64,000 nucleotides of DNA, from contig OX485808.1 of assembly GCA_950295325.1 (NCBI GenBank), forward strand, positions 33,870,527-33,934,526. Direction: 5' to 3'. The notes below the pieces were generated by a model. It ran no database searches, was not told the DNA's origin, and saw nothing but the letters and a program-made list of their open reading frames with translations. Below, one piece after another: positions 36,187-46,351 of this stretch (position 1 is the first letter of the stretch; each line of letters starts with the position of its first letter). A program made the position numbers and the translations under genes. The DNA comes from Polytrichum commune. Lineage: Eukaryota > Streptophyta > Polytrichopsida > Polytrichales > Polytrichaceae.

Positions 36187-37566
36187 CTACTTGTCAGGAA
36201 TTATCTTCAACATCCGTGGAGGTAAGACATCTCCTGCAATCCTATTCCTCTCGTGCCTGCGATTCACCTGCAGTTTTTTGACATTACACTTAGATAGGCT
36301 TCAAATATAATAAAATTTAAATAAATAATAAAAGGCTTTTGAAATTACCTTTGTAGACTGTTGATCTTCATGAACAATGTAGAACGTGAATTCAGATGCA
36401 ACTAATGCCATTTCAACTTGCTCCTAATGCCATTTCAACTTCTGACCGCAAGGAACTTAATGTCCAATTATGCCCAACCTCAAGTTCTTGTTGCCACTCA
36501 TCCATTTGGCAAAGAACTTTGACAATATGTATAGGCCCTGTTTGATCCATTGGTTGCCACATACCACCAGCTTTCAACCGGAACATGTTGTACTTATAGT
36601 TTGAGTATAACGTGCTACGTCCTACATGGTATTTGAAGATTACCGAGGCTAAGTCTACGCAACACTTGATCTCATCAGCCCCTAAATATATCCTTTCATT
36701 CCACCCTTTGTCCATAAGTGAGTCAAAGACTTCCTCCAAATTATCTTTAAAAACAAAAAGGGTCCGAGTTTTATGAATGTTTGTTGAAATAGCGAACAAA
36801 TCAACCATGACATTGATTGGCATAAACCAACTGATGTGTGTTACTCGGCTTCCAGTACTTGGTTTCATTGCAGAAAGAAAATCCTCTCTCATTTTCGCTC
36901 TAAAAGCTTATGTTGTTGCCATGTCAGGTAATGACCAGGCCGGATCATCAAATGAAGGCAAAGGAATTGCTTCTAAACGACCGAATCCTCCAGTAGTATT
37001 TGGATGGTACCACGAATTGTAAAAGTACACAGACTCGTCCATGAGCTGTCTATGACTGCGAGAACCCTTACTTGCCTCTCCAATTTCAGCATGGTAGACA
37101 CAAATGACTCGTACAACACTAGTAGGTGCAACCCAATCGTCATATTTTGATGGATATAAGTCTGCAATTCATGACAGTCAATTCCAAATTTAATAAAGTG
37201 CTAGAAAGAGATAAGAAATTTCATAAAACTTAAATGTAAAATAATGTAATGAAAAAGTTGATAAGACTACTTACAATTGCAAGCTCCATCTGCTGGAACA
37301 TCTCTGGGATTGAGCTTCAGTTGTTGACGGCTATATGCATGTTGGACTTGAATTGCCGAAATTGTTGATCCATCTGGACCTACTTTGAACTTTAAAACCC
37401 TAGCCAAATAGTTGCCATGTTTCTTCGCTTCACGAGCATGACCTCCTTTCTTCTCTGGTTCCAAACCCACCCATGAATTGAGCTCTACCTTCGTAGGAAT
37501 GTAATCACCATCCATGTTCTGCAATTGGTACAGAATAACACTCTGTACATAGCTTTGAGGCCTCAT
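36187..37566 (-). pseudogene. Accessory protein of the unclassified element, function unknown
   Basis: Three minus-strand exons: 37566-37275 (donor ATT/GTAAGT), 37161-36349 (acceptor TTGCAG, donor AAAG/GTAATT) and 36267-36187 (acceptor CTGCAG). Exon 2 carries a 22-bp tandem duplication at about 36400-36443 that shifts the frame. Without it the coding length is 1164 nt, exactly 388 codons. An in-frame TAA lies at 36908-36910. Recognisable stretches are YDDWVAPTSVVRVICVYHAE, GWNERIYLGADEIKCCVDLA and a basic tail (VNRRHERNRIAGD). I do not recognise a domain. By analogy with Harbinger ORF1 it may assist DNA binding or nuclear entry, but that is only inference. Confidence 0.6.
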
Positions 37567-38250
37567 TTCTAGTGGGGAAAAAATGAAATGCCAACCCTAC
37601 AACCTCAAAGAAGTGCAAAAGAGCAAACGAGAGAAATCGAGCAAAACTGAGAAATTAGCAAAAGTGAAACTCAAAAATTAGCAGAAGCCACAAAGTTGGA
37701 GAAGCAGCATCGCGGGAAAGCAGGAAGAGTGCAAACGTGAGACTGTTGGGAGAAAAAGCGGGAGAATGTATAGCTGTCTTCCCTCTTGCGCATCGATATT
37801 CCCGCCCGAACTGTCAGACTCCAGCATGCCACGCTCCTCAGACCAATAACGAGGTCAAGTTTGTCCACATCCTCGAAATCCGGCCACGTCATCCAACTGA
37901 CCTGAGCTTAGGCTCGACGACGGGCAGCCTCATTAAAACTCCTGCAACCTGCTCCCAGAATACAGCCCTAGCATAGCTTTACTATTTTTGTAATGATTTA
38001 TAGAGGTGTTAACAGCTAACAATTTATAACAACTTTTTTGAGCAATATACAAATCTTAACATTTATACATACAAGCCATTGTGAAGAGTCCTTGTGAGAG
38101 AATACCATTCAAAAAAATTGCAAACCCAATTTAAACTTTAGTCAAAAGCAATTTTACAAATCACGGGTGAAGTACGAATCTATGGTTCTTTGTGCAATAT
38201 GTGGGGAGTAGAAGAAGGTTAACATTTAGAGAGGGTTAACACTTATAGTT

Positions 38251-38274
38251 GTAACATTTATAGAGGGTGGACTG
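38251..38274 (-). repeat. Right terminal inverted repeat of the unclassified element
   Basis: Inverted match to 31562-31585, followed by TA. AAATGTTAAC/GTTAACATTT motifs recur at 38217-38250. Confidence 0.85.
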
Positions 38275-38990
38275 TATGTTTCGATTACAAGCGAACATAA
38301 GTAAAAAAAAAAAAAAACATGTGCAAGTGAAATATATATATATAAAACATCCTTACCTTGCTTGGGTGGTGCACTAAACGTGTTCTGCATCTCCCCACGG
38401 AGGGTCACAAGTTGGATCACCTAGTGATCCTTCCAGTGACCCGCATTCTTCAACAGGTCCACATCATCCTTCGTGTTGTCCAATTCGACAATTTCCACTT
38501 TCTTCCGAGGAGCTCTTTTCTTCTTGTTAGGTTTGGACTGCTCTGCACCGCTCACAATTGATGGTCGCTTCTGTGAACCATCTGTGAAGTCGATTGTCAC
38601 TGCAAGAATGACCGGGGGGGGAGGGGCGAAGCCGCCGACTACGCTTTGAGGCATGAAGGAATGGGGAAATACAAAAGGGACGTGATTCCCCATACCGGTG
38701 TAGCCTTGGAAGTATGGTGCATGGGGAATGTTGGGCCGTACTTCACAGAACTCGTTGGCGGGAGTGGGAGGAGGCGCATTTGTTGCGACATTCGTGTTGC
38801 CACTACCCACATCTCGTTGTGACCCAGTGAAATCCATGCCTGACACTCACAATCACAGAACAAATTTGAGGCAATGCTCCACACAGAAAAATAAATACGA
38901 TAACAAACCAAAAAAAAAAACATATTTGTGCTTGGAAACATGAATTTTGCCAGTCACAAATCAGTTAAGAAGACCGTATACCAAAAAAAT

Positions 38991-39014
38991 AAAAAAAAAA
39001 AAAAAAAAAAAAAA
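38991..39014. repeat. A-tract inside the Harbinger element
   Basis: 24 consecutive A residues upstream of ORF1 exon 1 (minus sense). Its length may be unreliable in assembly. Confidence 0.9.
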
Positions 39015-39928
39015 TCACTGCAAATATCGGAAGCTGACATGACACATTACATTGATTTCTAAGAAAATCTAACAAATTTGAGAGCTCAAAGCATGTTACG
39101 TCAAGGCTGTTCAATCCAAGCTGGCAGAGCCCAATCTTCTCAATATAATATGAGGGGAGCTTGAAATCAATGAGAAAAAAAAAACAACGTCTCTGTGAAG
39201 TTGTGGAGGATTAACAAGATGGGCAGAGAAAACTTCAATTTTCAGCGAAAAGGAGAGCTCAAAACTGCCGAAAACATTACCTGCGCCGGTCGCCTTCGCT
39301 TGCAGGTGCAAAAAACTTGTTGATGTTGGGAGCCCAAGGCAGCAGGTGCTCTGGAGCAGGGGAGGCGCCGGTTCTCTGTGAGGGAGGGGGTCGGAGATGA
39401 AGACTGATGGTGTCGATCCTCTGTCGCGAAGCCTGCAGAGAGCTCGAAGGTGGGGCCCGGCAGCTCAGAGCCTGGATAAGTAGCATTACCAGGGGCCTTC
39501 CCCTGGTAGTTTCTCTAGGCGGGCGGCAGTTGCAACTCAGCTTGCCGGTGACACATCTGCCCCCCGTGTGGTATGGCCACGAGGGGCCCAGCAATGGAAG
39601 CCCACGATTCCGGCAAGTTGCTGGTCGTGTGGCAACGCCCTAACTTTCTAACCTTACTTTAACTATAGTGCGCTAGCATGGATGGCTTCAGGGTAGCCTA
39701 GCCTACCCCCACGGTTAGAGGCGGCAACACTCATTGCGGAGGGAGCGAGGAGCAGCTAAGAGGCTAGGCATGCATAGGTGTGGGGGAGGCACCAATGTCG
39801 ATGCAAACGCACGACAAGGCAACACCGCCAACTAATCTTGTCGAGGACATTGCCTCGGAGGTATGGACCCTCCCCTTGGCCTATTTCTTGCTTCCTTAAC
39901 CTATCCTAAACCTTTGCTTGGTGTTGCG

Positions 39929-41294
39929 TTAGGCCATGTGAGGCATAGGCTTTGCTTGCTTAATGGAGGGTCGAAGGGGGTTAGGCCCAACATATGGGAG
40001 AATTGATATAGGATTCTCATGGTCAATGATGAATAGACCCGCCCTCATCTTGTTTGTTGTTGGCACATACGTTTCCCTCGGCATATTCCCGAAATGTCGA
40101 ATAAGGTCAACGAAAACACCGGCCACAACACAACGATATGTGGCAACTACATTCTCCACATTCACCGCTCTTGTGGCTTTAGCAACCTCAAATTGGAGCA
40201 AATGTTCTTGGTATTCGAGGGATTTTTGGAACCTCACAGTCTTTCTCTTTCCGCTCTTCGTCAAGACATAATACCATGTTGGCGCTTACATCCTTGAATG
40301 CATTAATCAAATCAACAGTTGTTGTTGATGTTTTTTTGTCCTTCCCGTGGAAATTAAAAAAAGGAGAAGTGGATGTTTTAAGAATACCATTGTTGACTTG
40401 GAATTGGTGGCCTTCCACATGGAGGAAGAAATGCTTTCCCTGATGGTTGTGAAACACTTGTTGCAGCTGGTACATCATCAATATCATCCACCAAAGCCTA
40501 GCCAGCAACCACATGCATACGCACTAAGTCTTGAGCATAACAAATCAATTCGATACAACATGGAACTTCAAAATGATCAAACCACAAAACGGCAAACCAA
40601 TATGTCCAAGAACCAAGAAACAACAAACCTCGATGTAAAACTCACTTCAATCTGATTGGCATGAATGGCTTCATATCCTTAGACACTACTTGTAAACATT
40701 GTCACTGGCACATGACCACCATTCCCACCTTGATATACATAAGAATGGAGATCCACTATCCAAAGACTTCTAAAAATACCTCCATAAATCAATTTCATAA
40801 TTGATAAATAAAAATACCAATAATATCCTCATGCCGCTTGATGTGGCTTTCTAATGATTACATGCACATTGTGAAAGCCAATCCATGGTTGTAAATAAGT
40901 CTTTCATGAATGGAGGAAGACCTAGTGTGTCGCATTGCTTAGTAGTCAACACCCAATAGTCTTGGTTTCCGGTTGCATGAAGTTGGTGGTCATTAATCAA
41001 CCGCCATGACTTGATCATGGCAATTCACCTCATCATACAAGAAGCCCCATATTTCCCGCACACACCCTTGTCCTCCAAGAACACGATCCCACTTCTCATT
41101 GTTAGGAACCGTGTCCCATGTGAGTTATTGGTCTTCCCAACCTCCCATTCTTCTACTTTTGCAAGAGCAAGCCAATGCATCTCCACCAATGTCCAATTTG
41201 TCATCATGGTCTTCTTCCATTTGGCTGGTGTTTCCTCAATATTGGGTAAGTTCTCTTTGTTAGCATCACTTGCAGTTGGAGAAGCCATATTCAT
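39929..41294 (-). pseudogene. Degenerate SANT/Myb-like transposon-associated protein
   Basis: On the minus strand 41294-40851 is one frame of 148 codons with a single TGA after CGKYGASCMMR. It contains NWTLVEMHWLALAKVEEWEV and KQCDTLGLPPFMKDLF, resembling the SANT/trihelix-type proteins linked to plant transposons. Downstream pieces in three different frames (ALVDDIDDVPAATSVSQPSGK near 40490, STTTVDLINAFKDVSANMV near 40300, YQEHLLQFEVAKATRAVNVE near 40200) look like the C-terminal part broken by small indels. No partner transposase or terminal repeats were found nearby. Confidence 0.45.
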
Positions 41295-41777
41295 AACTCC
41301 AAGTTACTCCATCAATAGCTCCTACCAAATTTGAACCAAATTCACATTACACCACAACTTACAAGAAGAAGAAGAAGAAGAAGAAAGGTAGAAAAGAAAA
41401 GAAAAGAAAAGTGTGTGGGCCTTATATGGTCACTCTTCTTAAGCAAACATGTACTATTTCAACAACATACATCAAGACCTATTGTCAAAACACAAACACA
41501 CATATGCATGTCTTCCGATAGACATGAGCATATGCCCAAAATATGCACACCATTCGATGAAGAATGACAAAGCAACATGTTTACTATTAAAAACCAATAT
41601 TGGACAGACTTGCAATATGCATCAACTCATGAACAATAGAAGCAGATTTGGGTGAGAAGGGAAAATCGCACACGAGAGCACCTCCCATCCATCCAACTTA
41701 AAACTGGACCCTAAAGTTTTGTGGCCCATTAATCTCAAAAGACTTGGATTGGACTAATTCGCGTTCATTTCAACGAA
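41295..41777. other. Intergenic, with a short (GAA)n tract
   Basis: A GAAGAAGAAGAAGAAGAA microsatellite lies at about 41365-41383. Nothing else is supported. Confidence 0.5.
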
Positions 41778-41996
41778 TGAGGAGAACCAGGTGGTAGTCG
41801 CAGATGAACCGGTGCAGTTTGAGAAATAACTGGTCAAAGTTCAAAACTTCAGGAAAATCACCAATTATTTTAGAGGAATTTACAGGATATGTCCCAATTC
41901 AATAAAGAAAAACTGAAAGATGTAAACATGCAACCCATTGGACTGGGAAACACTAGGATTTCCACCGATTATGCCTAAAATCCTCCCCAGACATTA
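41778..41996 (-). repeat. AACCGGTT-rich dispersed repeat, copy 3 (inverted)
   Basis: Reverse-oriented relative of 16608-16800 and 22786-23004 and more diverged than either (GATGAACCGG, AAAGAAAAACTG, GATGTAAACATG). Confidence 0.6.
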
Positions 41997-44900
41997 GTTC
42001 GATGAATCCCATTTTGGCATCAACTCAACCTAAAAATGTAACCACTCTCTTAGCACAAAGACTTTGACCAGCAAACCTCTGTTAAAGTTTCGACAGGAGG
42101 GAGGCTAGAAGAAAACATATTTATTGACAATGTTTTTTCGCTGGTCATACTCATCTTCATGCTTAGTGCGTTTCTGTAATGAATCTGCAACCTAGTTCAT
42201 GGAAACATTCATCAATCCAATAAACAAATGCAAGCACTAGTACCTAGCAGGCTCCGGGAGATTTTTGAGCTCAACCAGCTAAAATCCGCCCCTTCATAAT
42301 TTCTACCGGTTTTTTTAGGATTTGATCGGTTGCAAACTTGTTGTCATTAATTTGGATTGGCCAATATCCTATATTTTCTTTCAAGTGCCGGTTAATTTCC
42401 TCTTCATTGTAATGACAACTGGCCAGAAACTCGGGCATTGATAAGTAAGTTGGTTTTCCAATTATATCTACAAACAACATACACCATTCAACTACAATGT
42501 CCAAAGAACATATCAGCATACAACAATAATATGTAATGATATCAACATCCAACAAGAATGATCAACAATTTATCCGTAGCAGGAGTTGAACCTAAAATAA
42601 GCCATCAACCGGTTGATGGCCATGGATAAACTCTTCTATCATACCTAGGTCTTAAAACCTCATATTAGATTTGAGGCCACAACATGATAAAAGAGTAACC
42701 TAACATACCATACTATATACAAAAATGAAATTCATCAACTGTTAGAGTCAAAATCAACAATATCATCTTCACCTTCAAGAGGAAAACGCCTTGAATGGTA
42801 TCTTTGTGAATGTGAAAACAACCATTTAAACTTTGTAGAGTTCCTTCATCAAGCTATGGCTTCCATTAGTACATTATCAAGATCACCACAAAGATCTTCC
42901 ATAGACACACTCATAATACATTCTAAACGCTAGCCGTCAACAATGAAATGCAATAATGAAGCAAAAGCATCGTTAAGTTTCCTGTGACCTACACGGTTGA
43001 GAACCTCCCTCATTCAATATCCGCCCATACCCTCGGGAGACCCAACTCATTTCCGCCATTTTCTGAGCCTGAGGGGTTAAATTTCCTACATTATCTCATA
43101 TTGGTTGGTTGATTTCCTATACTCTTCATATTTAACTCGGTTATACGGCCGAAATCTCCCCAAAAAAATCGGTAATTTTGCAATTTCACTCGGCTAACTT
43201 ACAACTAGCTGCCGGATCTCCCCGATCATTGGTACCTAGGGCCCCTGTTAGCAACGGTTTTTCACTTAGACGTTTTGGGTATGTCTACTAGTTTACAGTT
43301 TTGTAATGGTTTTGCAACACTCTCATACGAGTCATTTTGTAGCTAAGTAGAGACTTGAATTTGGGTGTAACTAAAGACTGAACAACTTCATATTCTATAA
43401 TAAGCCACAAGGGGCTCTCTATTATGGCAGAAAACAATTACAGTTCCCTTTAATTTTGCCGATAATGAATAATAACTGATATAAAGGTGGGCAAGATATG
43501 TGAATTCCTTTCTCTAATAGCAACGGTTTTTACACATAGACACAACATATTTTAAACGCCACTTTTGCTAACGGTATATAAACAAGCTAATAACATATTT
43601 GCGACATACTTGTAACAAGTTTGCAACGCTTTTGAGAACTTGAGAACAATATTGGGATTTCCAACACTCACAAAACCGTTGCAAAAATATTGCAAGAATG
43701 TTGCAATTAAGCTGTAATGTATACCCCTAGGTACTAGGGAAGGCATTGTGTGTTTGTCTATTAGTCCGATGCATTCATTGGAATCTCTACCTATACTTCA
43801 CCAAATCAAGCAAAATGATTTTCTGTGATCTTCATGTTTGAAAGGCTTGCTAGAATATTTCTTTGCAATCCGTGCATGTGCATGTGCAAGTGCACCAAAC
43901 AAAAGATTGAAGGGCACGGAACAATGAACGGGGGAGAACCAACCACAAGTTACATATGAACCAGTCAAGTTTTAGGGTTTAGGGTTTGAGGCCAATTCTC
44001 ACGAAAGCTCAACCTACAAATGTAACTTCATGGTTGCATACTACTATAGGGCTCCAACCCTAAATTTGGATTGTTTGAGGACGTCCCTAGGAACCCCACA
44101 CAAGTTGATGGCATGCAAATCAAACAAGAAAATCAAGAGGAAGAATTACCCATTGGAAGATAGAAGAAAGTGTTGGAAGGCAAGGGAGGAGAGAAGAGAC
44201 AAGGGAAGGTTGTGAGGATTGAGCCAAGCACGGGCAAGAGGAGAGGAAAGGGTAGTTGACATTAGCCTCCACAGGGAGTTAAGGTTCCTCTGTTAAAACT
44301 CCTTTCTAGAAAGTTAGTTGACTTTTAATTAAGTGACTAAAATTAGGTGACCCTTGAGTGTGGCCTATATTTAGTTTATTTGTGCCTAAAGTTACCTTAA
44401 CCAATGTCTTAACTAGGCAATGCAATTGCACCCTAAGAGAATCAACTAACATATGAGGTAGCTTACCTAATATAAGAGAAATAATTAATCTCACAACCGC
44501 ACCAACTAGTTACAATCAAGGATTAATCAAATATATCAAACAATAATTCAACTAATATTTGGGACCTTGTTTTTGTGAAGAAATTTTAACTTATATATAC
44601 CCCTAATGCTAACCAACTTGCACAAATGATGAGCCCCAAGTTTTGTCTTGAATGATCACTTCTTGTGATTCTCCTCATCTCTTCTCCGTTCAGCTATGAG
44701 CTAGACCACTTCTATTCCAGGTGGACCACACTATTTCTTACACCACCCTTAATTAGAATACATTTTGAAATATTAAAATAAAATTGAATGATATTTCAAT
44801 GTTCAAATTTATATCATTTATATTGATTTATATTGATTATTTTAATCATAATGAAACTAAAATGGTGTGGGCCACAAAATATAATATAATGTAATTATTG

Positions 44901-46351
44901 TTGTGTTTAAAATTTGGGCAAGTTGAACAAAACATCAGTCGGCCAAGCTTTACTCCTCTTTCAAATTGGTCATCATTTGCTTAATGGTAACCAAGATGTG
45001 TGGGCAAGAGATAGGTTAGCCAACACATAGTTAGTTGATTCTCACAAACTCATTTAAAAGCTAATTCTCCTAACTAGTTGGTGTAGCCATGACTTTAGTT
45101 AGATAGAATTTTGGTTAGCTAATTTGCACTAACTCGTAAGTTAGCTAATTCTCTTAACCCTTTCAAGGCTCATGCAACCCGAAATGCGTCGCCACCTAAT
45201 ATTCTAATGGGGTTTGCGACCCACTAGGTGGCAATCTACATGGATAAAAGGTATCTACAACTGTAGGGTGGTGCCCACTACCATGTGGACCAAAATAGCA
45301 TATAAAAACCTCAAACTCCAAGCATGTAGGAATTTTTGTAAGGTTGGCATTGCTTGTTTTGGGAGGCAGTTCCAAGTGTTGCCCAAATGTTGCCCAAATG
45401 TAGGACCCAAATTTAGAAGCCAATATCTTTCACATAGGATGTCCAATTTGGGTGGGTTTTGTCCCTTGGGACAAGATGACAGTTGTGCTTAACTTGGCTA
45501 GATGGATTTGGAAAAAGATTACTGCATATGTTGGTTGCTCCACGAAAAAAGAGAAATCTCCTAAAATGACCTCATGTGGCCCCTCCAATTTTGTGGGTGA
45601 CGGAATTCATCTAAATTTGCCCAAAACCCCCAAAATTTATGGGAGTAGCCAATTTGTCATCCACACAACATATCATGTCAAAGTTGTCAACTTTCTAAAA
45701 TTTGTGGCATGACAAAAATGGTCATGAAACGTAAAATTACATAGTTTTCTATGGCTGCCCCCCGGATGAAGATCATGTCCAAATGTTAAGTTGACCTAGC
45801 AAATGTGATCCGATTGACTCCAAATTTCACAACAAAAATACAGGATATTTCAGTTCACATCTGTACAATCGGATTTAAAAAAAAACATAGTCTATTTTAC
45901 TACATAACAGAAATGTTCAACATTGGTGCTAGAAATGCCCGAAAATGGAATGTGAAGGCTTGAGCGTTTAGGGATTAACTAGGTGGTGCAACTGGACCCT
46001 TAGGGCATTATAGAACCAGGAGCCGCATGCTACCCGGTTGAACTTGTCAATAACACAATGTAGGATTGGCTAGTCTAGAATTCCAGTTGCGTGGATGAGC
46101 ATGAATACACATAAGTCATGTGTCAAATGTACAAAAGTAAAGTAATGTACCACACTAATTTATAAGGTCCGGATTTCTTCTATAGGAATTGATGGCTTCC
46201 AGATTGTGCTTTACTAAGGACTAAGTTTATTGCCTAGAAAGTAACAACTAAGTTACGGAGGACCACTTCAGCCCTGGAGGTATACCAGCTCGAACGCACT
46301 AAGGTATACCAACTTGATACTTATATTACTGCATGCTCCCAAGGCTCTTTA
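41997..46351. other. AT-rich intergenic sequence, no supported gene
   Basis: Two AACCGG/CGGTT-containing stretches near 42250-42400 and 43080-43240 may be further decayed repeat copies. TAGCAACGGTTTTT(C/A)ACA occurs twice, near 43254 and 43519. From 44300 to 45160 the sequence is AT-rich with repeated AGTTAGCTAATTCT-like words. No conserved coding frame is seen. Confidence 0.4.

Larger units (their letters stand above)
31562..38274. mobile_element. Unclassified DNA transposon: CAGTC inverted repeats, TA target duplication, two convergent genes
   Basis: The left end reads CAGTCTACCCTCTATAAATG and the right end, reverse-complemented, CAGTCCACCCTCTATAAATG. TA flanks both sides (31560-31561 and 38275-38276). 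The insertion sits cleanly in the intron of the Harbinger ORF1 gene. TGTTAACCCTC motifs recur just inside both ends. Without the solo LTR and its extra 5-bp duplication the element is 5734 bp. It encodes a transposase-like protein of about 974 codons (plus) and a protein of about 387 codons (minus), whose stop codons are 5 bp apart. TA duplications are classic for Tc1/mariner, but the long spliced genes and the zinc-containing core do not look like a mariner transposase. Confidence 0.82.
30603..38837 (-). pseudogene. PIF/Harbinger ORF1 (SANT/trihelix-like DNA-binding protein), split by a nested transposon
   Basis: Two exons on the minus strand: 38837-38357 (donor GCAAG/GTAAGG) and 31092-30603 (acceptor TTTCTTGCAG). 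Exon 1 has a proline-rich region, a basic patch (KPNKKKRAPRKK) and the start of a SANT-like fold (NAGHWKDH-stop-VIQLVTLRGEM). Exon 2 continues it (FTKDSEACRKKWSAIYNDYK, CKWYTLVDEF) and ends in a helical tail (KIALLMSMQVTMQKLVEKL). Defects are TAG at 38421, TAA at 30795, and one base missing in the C-run at 31044-31047. Adding that base makes the exon sum 972 nt, an exact number of codons, which supports the model. The 7.3-kb intron contains the nested element. Confidence 0.78.
28827..39640. mobile_element. PIF/Harbinger DNA transposon carrying a nested 6.7-kb element
   Basis: Ends are GGCCCTTGCCACACG (left) and the reverse complement of GGGCGTTGCCACACG (right), 13 of 15 identical. The flanking duplication is TAA at 28824-28826 and 39641-39643. 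A 3-bp TAA/TTA duplication is typical of PIF/Harbinger. Removing the insertion at 31562-38276 leaves an element of about 4.1 kb, a usual size. It encodes a DDE transposase (plus strand) and an ORF1 DNA-binding protein (minus strand) that converge, with 12 bp between their stop codons. CCACACGG-like motifs recur near both ends, and a 9-bp-arm hairpin lies just inside the left terminus. Confidence 0.92.
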
